A DNA stretch of 59,600 nt from Bacillota bacterium (GTDB lineage Bacteria; Bacillota; Clostridia; Lachnospirales; Lachnospiraceae). Positions 43,743 through 52,040 of this stretch are shown here, piece after piece. Position numbers and translations under genes: made by a program. How positions within the stretch are numbered: the first letter of the stretch is position 1; each line of letters opens with the position of its first letter. The DNA is taken from contig JAEYPA010000163.1 in assembly GCA_023411225.1 (NCBI GenBank), positions 1 to 59,600 on the forward strand, written 5' to 3'. The notes beneath the pieces were generated by a model that saw only the letters and a list, made by a program, of their open reading frames with translations, searched no databases and was not told where the DNA came from.

Positions 43743-43778
43743 AAATACCTCTCAGAGTGTAATCAGAGAGGTATTTTT
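43743..43778. terminator. Bidirectional terminator between pyrE-side peptide and response regulator
   Basis: AAATACCTCTC / GAGAGGTATTT, 11-bp perfect stem with a 12-base loop and T5 on the + side; A-rich on the other side. It serves convergent genes. Confidence 0.88.
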
Positions 43779-44463
43779 ATATCTTGAATTGATATCCAAT
43801 GCCCCAAACAGTCATTAAATAGCAAGGATTCTTGGGGTCCTCTTCTATTTTCTTACGTAATCGTTTTACGTATACCATAATGGTATTATCATCTACGATG
43901 GTATTATTCCATATGGCTTCATAAAGCTGTTCCTTCGTAAACAAGCGGTTGGGATTTTCTAAAAATAACTTTAACAGTTTTGTTTCCTTTGAGGTAAGCT
44001 GTAGTGGTACCTTATCTTTGAAAATCTGCAAGGTGTTTTTGTCTAAGCAAAAAGGTCCTACAATTAATTCTGATTTTTCTTTTTTTTGATAGATGTTGCA
44101 TCTTCTTATCAATGCTTTTAGCTTGGAATGTAGTAGGTGAATGCTAAAAGGTTTGGTTATATAATCATCCGCTCCCAAACCTAAGGCAAGTATTTTGTTA
44201 TGTTCTTCTTCGCGACCACTGATGATAATGATGGGAGTATAGTTTTTTTGATTCCTAATCTGTTGCACTAACTCAAATCCATCCATATCCGGCATCTGTA
44301 AATCCATAAGAATGGCATCATAGTTTCTATTTGCTATATAATTCAAGGAAGTTGTTCCAGTCTCTGCCGTTTCAACCTTCATCTGTTCTTTTTCTAAACC
44401 AATTTGAATGGCCTTTAACAGAGCTTTGTCATCATCAATAATTAGAATCGTTTCATTTGCCAT
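43777..44463 (-). CDS. Response regulator, OmpR/PhoB family
   Basis: Receiver domain (residues 1-118) with the acidic pocket DDD at 10-12, phospho-acceptor Asp54 (ILMDLQMP) and the conserved Lys near 103 (DYITKPF). A winged-helix DNA-binding domain follows (~130-228), with LTSKETKLLKLFLENPNRLFTKEQL and VYVKRLRKKIEEDPKNP. AAGGAGATACTC precedes the ATG. It is divergent from the histidine kinase gene 90 bases away, and the pair is the natural controller of the reductase gene downstream of the kinase (inference from context). Confidence 0.93.
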   Translation of the reverse strand: MANETILIIDDDKALLKAIQIGLEKEQMKVETAETGTTSLNYIANRNYDAILMDLQMPDMDGFELVQQIRNQKNYTPIIIISGREEEHNKILALGLGADDYITKPFSIHLLHSKLKALIRRCNIYQKKEKSELIVGPFCLDKNTLQIFKDKVPLQLTSKETKLLKLFLENPNRLFTKEQLYEAIWNNTIVDDNTIMVYVKRLRKKIEEDPKNPCYLMTVWGIGYQFKI

Positions 44464-44552
44464 GAGTATCTCCTTCCAATAAATTGATATAGCTTATTAT
44501 GTCGAAATATGGCAATATAAAGGTATGATAGTAAAATTGGATAGGTAATGAT

Positions 44553-46151
44553 ATGGAAAAAAAAATAAGGTTTAAAAGGCAGTATTTATATATATTTTTG
44601 TTTCTAGGTGTATTCTCTATTATTATGCTATGTTTTTATGCAACCTATGAAAAATACAAGAAAACTATTGTTGAGCAACAGAATAAACAGCTTCTGGTAA
44701 TAGCGGACATGGGAACAAAGTATTTCAAAACTTATGTGAATGAGAAAAATCTAGAAATTCAAAATATGTTCACTTTTAATTTTCTGGGAAAGGATACTGA
44801 TTTAATCGAGCGTAAAGTCGAGGAGCGTATTAAGTTATACTGGAATAGGTCTCCAATCTATTTGGATTATCTAAGATATTATTCCCTACAAGAGCTAAAT
44901 AAAGCTAATATTGCGACACTTCCCAGCGAGGATATGTCTATTTACAAAAAGAAGGCTTTACAAACAAATGAGCTGATTGTGGGACCGCTGGTACAGGTCA
45001 ATGCAGATAATATGGGAATCTATTTGTTTAAGGGAGTATTTAACGAATATGGAAAATATGGAGTAATCATTGCAAGGATTAATCTGTCTATGGTATTTCA
45101 TAATACCATTGCGAAGATTCAGTTGGGTGAGGAAGGCTATCTTACACTCAGTGATATCAATGAGAGGTTTGGCTATTATGGCAATAGGGAAGGACTTTAT
45201 ATCACTTCGTCAATGCCAACGGATGCTAAGGAGGAGACCTGCTTAATCGGATATGGTTTTACTGAGGTTGGAGAAAACAATATTCTGATTAGTGCCCGAC
45301 TTCCTTACCGCGAGATAGAAAAACCAATCAAAATTACTTTTTACCTGTTTGCCTTCCTAAGTCTTGGGTTGTTATTAGTATTTGCTTTTTTTACATTTCT
45401 ACTGTTCCGTATACGAAAAAAGGAGTTGGAATACTCTATGGAACTAAAACTCCAGGAACAGATTCATCAGGGCAATCGAAATGAAGTCCTTGGTCTCTTT
45501 TCTAGAAAAGTAGCACATGATTATAATAATCTTCTTGCACCGATTGAAATATATTGTGAGCTTTTAGAGGACAGTCTGCAAACGAAAGATCCTTCTTTGT
45601 TAGATTATGTACATGGAATTCATAAATCCAGCAATCAGTGTGCCTTGTTAGCAAGGGAACTATTGGAGTATGGAAGAAAGAAACCGGGAGAACAAACGAT
45701 GGTTTTATTTGATAGCAACAGTACCATACAGGATGCTGTGAAGAGAATACGATTTCTTCTTCCAGAGGGCATCAGTCTACAAACGGAGTTTCAGGCAGAG
45801 CCGATTATGTTACAGGGACAGCCACTTGAATTGGTACAAATTATATATAATCTTAGTATGAACAGTATTTATGCCATGGAGGAAGCGAAAGGAAATCATC
45901 ATGTTTTAAAGATTAGCTTTATCAAAAAAGAGGATAAAGCGGTTCTTATGGTTAGTGATACGGGAACAGGAATTCCTAAAGCATTCCAAAAACGGATATT
46001 TGATTCTCAGTTTACGACAAAGGCAAAAGGAGGGGGTAGCGGTTTGGGGTTAGCTATTGTTGCAGGCATAGTAGACAACTATCATGGGGATATCAAGATT
46101 CAGAGTGAAGAGGAAAAAGGATGTATTATTTCTATCACCTTTCCTTTATAG
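44553..46151 (+). CDS. Sensor histidine kinase with extracytoplasmic domain
   Basis: 532 residues. TM1 (~11-30), a ~230-residue extracytoplasmic region of the Cache type by size and pattern, TM2 (~262-285), then a HisKA-like dimerisation helix with H322 in KVAHDYNNLLAP and an HATPase domain. ATP-lid motifs are present: N-box MNSIYAMEEA, DTGTGIPKAF and GGGSGLGLAIV. The HDYNNLL form of the H-box is seen in NtrB-like and related kinases. The sensory domain probably binds a small extracellular ligand, perhaps the substrate of the neighbouring reductase (inference). The stop codon starts a 14-bp inverted repeat. Confidence 0.92.
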   Translation: MEKKIRFKRQYLYIFLFLGVFSIIMLCFYATYEKYKKTIVEQQNKQLLVIADMGTKYFKTYVNEKNLEIQNMFTFNFLGKDTDLIERKVEERIKLYWNRSPIYLDYLRYYSLQELNKANIATLPSEDMSIYKKKALQTNELIVGPLVQVNADNMGIYLFKGVFNEYGKYGVIIARINLSMVFHNTIAKIQLGEEGYLTLSDINERFGYYGNREGLYITSSMPTDAKEETCLIGYGFTEVGENNILISARLPYREIEKPIKITFYLFAFLSLGLLLVFAFFTFLLFRIRKKELEYSMELKLQEQIHQGNRNEVLGLFSRKVAHDYNNLLAPIEIYCELLEDSLQTKDPSLLDYVHGIHKSSNQCALLARELLEYGRKKPGEQTMVLFDSNSTIQDAVKRIRFLLPEGISLQTEFQAEPIMLQGQPLELVQIIYNLSMNSIYAMEEAKGNHHVLKISFIKKEDKAVLMVSDTGTGIPKAFQKRIFDSQFTTKAKGGGSGLGLAIVAGIVDNYHGDIKIQSEEEKGCIISITFPL

Positions 46152-46184
46152 ACTTAATTCTGAACATAATTTCAGAATTAAGTC
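46151..46184. repeat. 14-bp perfect inverted repeat between kinase and reductase genes
   Basis: GACTTAATTCTGAA / TTCAGAATTAAGTC around the loop CATAAT. It starts on the last base of the kinase stop codon. No T-run follows, so it could be a weak terminator/processing hairpin or an operator for the reductase gene 67 bases downstream. Confidence 0.75.
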
Positions 46185-46250
46185 AGATTATATACAGAAT
46201 CCTTTGTTACAATACAATAGAATTAATAATTATCAAAAAGAGGAGAAGAT

Positions 46251-48032
46251 ATGAAAAAAAGAATTTTAAGTTTCATACTTGCAACTATGATGGTATTGTC
46301 ACTTACAGCCTGTGGAAGCAAAGACAATTCTCAGAATGATCAAACTAGTTCTTCCACAAGTGGCAAATACAAAGCTGGAACCTATGAGGGTACTGCAAAG
46401 GGCTTTGGTGGAGATATCACGGCAACAGTTACTTTATCTGAAAATGCAATTGAAAGCATTACTGTAGTAGGGGATAAAGAAACTCAGGGAATTGGTTCTG
46501 TTGCAGTAGAACAGCTACCAAAAGAAATGGTGAAAAAACAAGCTGTTGAAATTGATGGTATTTCTGGTGCTACAAAATCCAGTGGAGCTATTAAAGAAGC
46601 GGTTGCCAATGCATTAAAAGAAGCTGGCGTGGATGCATCTAAGTTAGTTGCTTTAGAAGATAGTAAAACTGAAGCAAAGAAGGAAACTATTGATGCTGAT
46701 GTTGTAGTTGTTGGAGCAGGTGGCGCTGGTATGACTGCTGCAATTCAGGCGAAAGAAGCTGGTATGAATGTTATAATCGTGGAAAAGGCAGCATATGCCG
46801 GAGGAAATACCTCCAGAGCAACAGGTGGTATGAATGCTGCAGAAACAACTGTTCAGAAGGAACTTGGAATCAAAGATACTGTAGACACCTTTATTAAGGA
46901 TACGATGGAAGGTGGATATAACTTAAACAATCTTGAACTTGTAACTAAGATGTGTAAGGAATCTGCAGATGCGATTACCTGGTTAGACTCAATTGGTGCT
47001 CCATTAAATGAGGTTTCTTTCTCCGGTGGTGCTACCAATAAGAGAATCCATCGTCCAGAAGGTGGTACTGGTGTAGGTGCATATCTGGTAAACTCTTTTG
47101 TGAAAAAGCTGGATGAGTATAAGATTCCAGTATACTATAATACGAAAGCAACTGAAATCCTTATGGATGGAAACAAAGCAGTAGGAATTTTAGCTGAAAG
47201 CAGTGAAACAAACTATACAATCAACGCTAAATCCGTTATTCTTGCGACAGGTGGTTTTGGTGCAAATGAAGAAATATATGCTCAGTATAAACCTGAATTA
47301 AAAGGTTATGTAACAACAAATGTTGCTACTGCAACAGGTGATGGTATTGTAATGGCGACTGCTGTTGGTGCCAATACTGTTGATATGGAACAGATTCAGA
47401 TTCACCCAACTGTAGAACAATCTACAAGCTTATTAATTACCGAATCCGTACGTGGTGACGGAGCGATTCTTGTCAATCAATCAGGTGTTCGTTTTGGGGA
47501 TGAACTAAGAACACGTGATGTTGTAAGTGCTTCTGTCATTGAGCAGGAAGGCTCTTATGCATATCTGATCTTTGACCAGCAATTAAGAGATGTTCTTAGT
47601 GCTGTAGAAAAATATATGGATAACGATATTGTAGTTCAGGCAGATTCTATTGAAGAATTAGCTAAAAAGATTGATATGGATTCTGCTACTTTAGCAAAGA
47701 CCGTAACAGATTGGAACAAAGCAGTTGCTTCTAAAAATGATAAGGAATTTGGAAGAGATACTGGTATGGAACATGATATTTCAGTAGGACCATACTATGC
47801 AATCAAAATTGCTCCAGGTGTACACCATACAATGGGTGGACTTGAGATCAACACAAATGCTGAAGTAATTAATACAGATGGAGCTGTAATCGATGGATTA
47901 TTTGCTGCTGGTGAAGTTACTGGTGGAATCCATGGTGGAAACCGTATCGGTGGTACAGCAGTGACAGATATCGTTGTATTTGGTCGTGTTGCTGGAAACT
48001 CCGCAGCTCAGTACGTTTCTGAATTAAAATAA
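46251..48032 (+). CDS. Exported flavinylated fumarate-reductase-like lipoprotein (FMN_bind + FAD domain)
   Basis: A 593-residue extracytoplasmic flavoprotein. Signal peptide with lipobox LTAC and lipidated Cys21. The FMN-binding domain (~38-122) has the covalent flavinylation motif DGISGATKSSGA (acceptor Thr108), which needs an ApbE-type transferase encoded elsewhere. The FAD_binding_2 reductase domain (~148-593) has the dinucleotide motif VVVVGAGGAG, catalytic-region segments IQIHPTVEQ and GVHHTMGGL, and the C-terminal GEVTGGIHGGNRIGG. Such proteins reduce fumarate, urocanate, cinnamates or related acceptors at the outside of the membrane. The actual acceptor is not deducible. Neighbouring kinase and regulator suggest substrate-induced expression. 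Confidence 0.92.
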   Translation: MKKRILSFILATMMVLSLTACGSKDNSQNDQTSSSTSGKYKAGTYEGTAKGFGGDITATVTLSENAIESITVVGDKETQGIGSVAVEQLPKEMVKKQAVEIDGISGATKSSGAIKEAVANALKEAGVDASKLVALEDSKTEAKKETIDADVVVVGAGGAGMTAAIQAKEAGMNVIIVEKAAYAGGNTSRATGGMNAAETTVQKELGIKDTVDTFIKDTMEGGYNLNNLELVTKMCKESADAITWLDSIGAPLNEVSFSGGATNKRIHRPEGGTGVGAYLVNSFVKKLDEYKIPVYYNTKATEILMDGNKAVGILAESSETNYTINAKSVILATGGFGANEEIYAQYKPELKGYVTTNVATATGDGIVMATAVGANTVDMEQIQIHPTVEQSTSLLITESVRGDGAILVNQSGVRFGDELRTRDVVSASVIEQEGSYAYLIFDQQLRDVLSAVEKYMDNDIVVQADSIEELAKKIDMDSATLAKTVTDWNKAVASKNDKEFGRDTGMEHDISVGPYYAIKIAPGVHHTMGGLEINTNAEVINTDGAVIDGLFAAGEVTGGIHGGNRIGGTAVTDIVVFGRVAGNSAAQYVSELK

Positions 48033-48076
48033 TAATAAAAGCCGCTTAGGTTTTCCTTAAGTGGTTCCTTAAGTGA

Positions 48077-48116
48077 ACCCCTTTTTGTTAGACAAAAATA
48101 TCTAATAAAAGGGGTT
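48077..48116 (+). terminator. Terminator after the reductase gene
   Basis: AACCCCTTTT and AAAAGGGGTTTT pair over 10 bp with an ~18-base loop, ending in TTTT. A smaller hairpin (CCGCTTAGG / CCTTAAGTGG) precedes it at ~48042-48065. Confidence 0.7.
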
Positions 48117-48142
48117 TTATGCATTAATTTAATAAAATATGA

Positions 48143-48171
48143 TTGAATAAGTATAGTATTTCCTCTATAAT
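48143..48171 (+). promoter_or_regulatory. Sigma-A promoter before the short GNAT gene
   Basis: TTGAAT (48143-48148), 17-bp spacer, TATAAT (48166-48171), 39 bases before the ATG. Confidence 0.7.
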
Positions 48172-48210
48172 GTAGGTGTAATATAAATCAGAATTTAAGG
48201 GGATGACAAC

Positions 48211-48630
48211 ATGGTACATATTAGACAGATGATAATAGAAGATTACGAAGACATATATAATGTATGGACTCGTACATCGGGAATAGGACTTAATTCAACT
48301 GACGATAGCAGAGAGGGTATTGAGAAATATATAAAGCGTAATCCAACAACAAGCTTTGTAGCGATTGATAATATAAAAATCATTGGAGTAATAATGGCTG
48401 GTCATGATGGAAGAAGAGGATATATTCATCATACAGCCGTATTACCAGAGTATCGTAATCAAGGCATTGCCAGAAGGTTAGTTGCCTCGGCTATGGAAGC
48501 CTTGGATAAAGAGGGTATAACCAAAGTTGCATTAGTTGCATTTAAGGAAAATGAAATTGGAAATGGTTTCTGGGAGAACGTCGGATTCACCGAAAGAAAT
48601 GATTTGTTCTATCGAAACAAAAAAATTTAA
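48211..48630 (+). CDS. GNAT-family N-acetyltransferase
   Basis: A 139-residue single-domain acetyltransferase. IRQMIIEDYEDIYNVW opens the fold, VLPEYRNQGIARRLVASAM carries the acetyl-CoA binding R-x-x-G-x-A loop, and the end has NGFWENVGFTERND. These are typical of RimI/YpeA-like members. The gene has AAGGGGATGACAAC upstream. A tight convergent hairpin follows. Acceptor unknown. Confidence 0.88.
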   Translation: MVHIRQMIIEDYEDIYNVWTRTSGIGLNSTDDSREGIEKYIKRNPTTSFVAIDNIKIIGVIMAGHDGRRGYIHHTAVLPEYRNQGIARRLVASAMEALDKEGITKVALVAFKENEIGNGFWENVGFTERNDLFYRNKKI

Positions 48631-48652
48631 GGGGATAATAAGAAAAAAGTAA

Positions 48653-48711
48653 GTAATAAAGGAAGGACCGCCAGTCTGTAGTGAACAGACCGGTGGTCCT
48701 TCCTTTATTAC
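48653..48711. terminator. 27-bp-stem bidirectional terminator between convergent genes
   Basis: Arms 48653-48679 and 48685-48711 pair over 27 positions with one G-U and one A-C mismatch, loop AGTGA. It is shared by the + strand GNAT gene and the - strand CNNM/CBS gene, overlapping the latter's stop codon. Confidence 0.85.
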
Positions 48712-50039
48712 TCTTTATTAGTTACCATTTCCTTCTCCGCTTCCTCATCATCATGAGTAACAGGGTCCGGAATATGAATTCTAATTTTGTCGATACGATT
48801 CACATCTACGCTTACTACCGTATACGTTACATTATTTGTATCCGTAATAGATTCTCCTTCATCAGGCAAATGGTCTAACAGATTAATCACATGACCACCA
48901 ATGGAGTCATATTCCTCTGCCACAATGCCTAATTCCAGAATTTCATTAATATCATCTAGCTTAGTTGTGCCATCAACGATATATTCATTGTCACCGATTG
49001 GCTTAATCTCATCTTCTTCATCACCATCATATTCATCTCGAATCTCACCTACGATTTCCTCAATCAAATCCTCTAAGGTAATGATACCTGCTGTAGAACC
49101 ATACTCATCCATTACTACAGCCATAGCAACATGTTCCTGTTTCATTTCGGATAATAACTCAGACGTGTGTTTGAATTCATAGGTAATGTAAGGTTCTCTC
49201 ATTAGGTCCTTGATGTGAAATTCAGATTTATCTCCCTGATAGAAAAACACATCTTTAAGGTTTATGATTCCTAATATATTATCTCTGGTATCCGCATAAA
49301 CCGGTAAACGTGAGAACATATTCTCCGCAAACAGTTCAACCAGTTCATCATAACTAAGATCAATCTGAGCAAATTCGACTTCAGTACGGGGAACCATAAC
49401 ATCCTTTGCAATGGAATCACCAAAATCCACCACGTTTGTAATCATTTTACGTTCTTCACTCTCAATTACGCCTTCCTCATGGCTGACATCTAAAATAGTC
49501 CTAAGTTCATTTTCTGTAATCTGTTGTGGCTTTTTGTTAGGGTTTACTCGAAAAAGAAGCAGTATCCCAATGGAGAGTTTGTTGATTACAAAGATTAAAG
49601 GGGTAAATAACTTAGTGAAATAGTAGATAACCTTTCCATAACGTAAGGAAAGAGATTCCGCATTGATTGTTGCTAGGGTCTTTGGGGTGATTTCACCAAA
49701 AATCAGGATGATAAGAGTAATTAAACCAGTAGCAATACCAATAGCAAGGCTGACTTCAATATTAAGCCCACTTTTATTTGCCAGATTAGTGGCCAACGTA
49801 GTGGCAATAGAAGAAGCAGTCAAGTTTACAATGTTATTGCCGATTAAGATTGCACTTAACATTTTAGCAGGATCTTCAATCAATTTGCTAACCATGATAG
49901 CTCTTTTGTCGCCTTCCTCAGCCAAAGAACGAATACGCAGCTTATTTACTGTCGTAAGGGATGTCTCAGCAGAAGAAAAGAAACCGGATAATAGAATGAG
50001 AATAAATAAAATAATTAATTGCGTGACACTCGGGTCCAA
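48708..50039 (-). CDS. CNNM/CorC-type membrane protein (hemolysin C family) with CBS pair
   Basis: 443 residues. The CNNM (DUF21) membrane domain (~1-190) opens with LILLSGFFSSAETSLTTVNKLR. The middle of the protein is a pair of CBS domains (~205-340, including DVMVPRTEVEFAQIDLSYDE and VMDEYGSTAGIITLEDLIEEIVGEI). The C-terminal CorC_HlyC domain (~355-430) ends near VVSVDVNRIDKIRIHI. Members export Mg2+ or other divalent ions; the hemolysin name is historical. TTG start, with AGGAGATGG seven bases upstream. A separate hairpin lies between it and the upstream ABC-F gene. Confidence 0.92.
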   Translation of the reverse strand: MDPSVTQLIILFILILLSGFFSSAETSLTTVNKLRIRSLAEEGDKRAIMVSKLIEDPAKMLSAILIGNNIVNLTASSIATTLATNLANKSGLNIEVSLAIGIATGLITLIILIFGEITPKTLATINAESLSLRYGKVIYYFTKLFTPLIFVINKLSIGILLLFRVNPNKKPQQITENELRTILDVSHEEGVIESEERKMITNVVDFGDSIAKDVMVPRTEVEFAQIDLSYDELVELFAENMFSRLPVYADTRDNILGIINLKDVFFYQGDKSEFHIKDLMREPYITYEFKHTSELLSEMKQEHVAMAVVMDEYGSTAGIITLEDLIEEIVGEIRDEYDGDEEDEIKPIGDNEYIVDGTTKLDDINEILELGIVAEEYDSIGGHVINLLDHLPDEGESITDTNNVTYTVVSVDVNRIDKIRIHIPDPVTHDDEEAEKEMVTNKE

Positions 50040-50226
50040 AATACCATCTCCTAAAAATATATATTCTTATTATGTACTTTAATTATTAGCTTAATAACGC
50101 CCCAGCAATCAAAACTTACAGTTCTGATTGCCGAAGCATCTATGAAGTCAGTTCTTCTTTGCATATAATATTACTAATACATAATAAACTATTTTAACCT
50201 AAAATAATGTTTCTTGTCAAGATAAC

Positions 50227-51861
50227 CTAGTCGTTATCGTCATCGGTTACCATATTCATGACCTGACGCTTTCTTGCAAGCTCGTCATTGTCTAGATAAT
50301 CATCATAAGATGAAATCTTGTCGATTAAACCATTTGGTGTAAGTTCCATAATACGATTTGCTATGGTCTGTACAAATTGATGATCCTGGGAAGTGAAAAG
50401 AACTACACCAGGGAATTTAATAACACCATTATTTAATGCAGTAATGGACTCCATGTCTAAATGGTTGGTTGGCTCATCCATGATTAGGACATTAGAACCT
50501 AATATCATCATTTTTGACAACATAACACGAACTTTTTCACCACCGGATAACACTTTAACCTTTTTTGAACCTTCTTCACCAGCAAATAACATACGTCCCA
50601 TGAATCCACGTACATAAGTAACGTCCTTTTCTGGGGAAAAAGGCATCAACCAGTCTACGATGGTATCTTCACAGTCGAAATAATTAGTATTATCTTTAGG
50701 GAAATAGGATTGTGAAGTGGTTAAGCCCCATTTATAGCTTCCTTCATCAGGTTCCATCTCGCCTGCTAAAATCTTAAACAGGGTAGTAGTAGCCAAAGTA
50801 TTAGGACCTACAAAGGCAATCTTGTCATCATGATTGACGATAAAGGAAATATTGTCGAGAACTTTAACTCCATCAATGGTTTTAGAGATGTTACTTACAG
50901 TAAGAACCTCATTTCCAATTTCACGAGTAGGCTGGAAGTTAATGTATGGGTACTTACGGCTAGATGGACGGATGTCATCCAGTTCTATTTTTTCCAAAGC
51001 TCTCTTTCTGGAGGTAGCCTGTTTGGATTTGGAAGCATTAGCGGAGAAACGTTGGATAAATTCCTGTAACTCCTTAATCTTTTCTTCCTTCTTCTTGTTG
51101 GCTTCCTTCATTTGTTTTACCATTAACTGGCTGGATTCATACCAGAAATCATAGTTACCGGCATATAGTTGAATCTTAGCGTAGTCAATATCTGCTGTGT
51201 GGGTACAAACCTTATTTAAGAAATAACGATCATGAGATACCACGATTACAGTATTATCAAAGTTGATTAAGAATTCTTCTAACCAGCGAATGGCTTCCAT
51301 ATCCAAATGGTTGGTTGGCTCGTCAAGTAACAGGATGTCTGGGTTACCAAACAATGCCTGCGCGAGTAAGACCTTAATCTTCTGAGAACCATTTAACTCG
51401 TTCATTTGCTTGTAGTGAAACTCGGTTTCAACGCCAAGTCCATTTAGTAGGGTAGCAGCATCACTTTCTGCTTCCCATCCATTCATAGTAGCAAATTCGC
51501 CTTCTAATTCAGAAGCACGGATACCATCTTCTTCAGTAAAATCTTCTTTAGCATAAATAGCATCCTTTTCTTTCATAATATCGTACAGACGTTGATTTCC
51601 CATAATTACTGTTGAAAGAACGTCATATTGGTCGTATTTAAAGTGATCCTGTTGTAGAAAAGAAAGACGCTGACCAGGAGTAATGATGATATCGCCCTTG
51701 GTTGGCTCTAACTGTCCGGAAAGAATCTTAAGGAAGGTAGACTTGCCAGCTCCATTGGCACCAATTAAGCCGTAACAGTTGCCTTCTGTAAACTTTATGT
51801 TAACATCCTCAAATAAGGCACGTTTTCCAAGTCTTAAAGTTACATTTGCAGCTTGAATCAT
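50227..51861 (-). CDS. ABC-F family ATPase (YbiT/YkpA-like), one composite site degenerate
   Basis: 544 residues, two ABC domains joined by the ABC-F linker (KKKEEKIKELQEFIQRFSANASKSKQ), no membrane segments; a ribosome-associated translation factor by family. NBD1 has a normal Walker A (GANGAGKST), Walker B (ILLLDEPTNHLD) and H-loop (VVSHDR), but its signature is LNGSQ. NBD2 has signature LSGGE and Walker B, but its P-loop reads GPNTLATTT with no Lys, and its switch is TSQD, Gln for His. Those lost elements (NBD2 P-loop and switch, NBD1 signature) form the same composite ATP site, so it may work with one active site. Confidence 0.9.
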   Translation of the reverse strand: MIQAANVTLRLGKRALFEDVNIKFTEGNCYGLIGANGAGKSTFLKILSGQLEPTKGDIIITPGQRLSFLQQDHFKYDQYDVLSTVIMGNQRLYDIMKEKDAIYAKEDFTEEDGIRASELEGEFATMNGWEAESDAATLLNGLGVETEFHYKQMNELNGSQKIKVLLAQALFGNPDILLLDEPTNHLDMEAIRWLEEFLINFDNTVIVVSHDRYFLNKVCTHTADIDYAKIQLYAGNYDFWYESSQLMVKQMKEANKKKEEKIKELQEFIQRFSANASKSKQATSRKRALEKIELDDIRPSSRKYPYINFQPTREIGNEVLTVSNISKTIDGVKVLDNISFIVNHDDKIAFVGPNTLATTTLFKILAGEMEPDEGSYKWGLTTSQSYFPKDNTNYFDCEDTIVDWLMPFSPEKDVTYVRGFMGRMLFAGEEGSKKVKVLSGGEKVRVMLSKMMILGSNVLIMDEPTNHLDMESITALNNGVIKFPGVVLFTSQDHQFVQTIANRIMELTPNGLIDKISSYDDYLDNDELARKRQVMNMVTDDDND

Positions 51862-51959
51862 ATATATAACCTCTCAATCTATTTTTTGGCCTGGCATATC
51901 CAGGCAAATACCATATCTATTTTACCTTATATTAAGGATTTTGCAAGAGTTTTCTGCCG

Positions 51960-51988
51960 TTTACAAGTTGCTTTCCCTGTGATAGAAT
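51960..51988 (+). promoter_or_regulatory. Probable sigma-A promoter of the + strand ABC-F gene
   Basis: TTTACA (51960-51965), 17-bp spacer, TAGAAT (51983-51988), 52 bases before the ATG in the region between the two divergent ABC-F genes. Confidence 0.55.
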
Positions 51989-52040
51989 GACTTTACGTGA
52001 ATTTCTGTAAAAAAGAAGTTACAAAGTTAGGAGTTTTAAC

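Noticed and set aside
46121..46339. 72-codon + frame between kinase and reductase genes
   Set aside because: It overlaps both genes out of frame and crosses the palindrome; no ribosome binding site.
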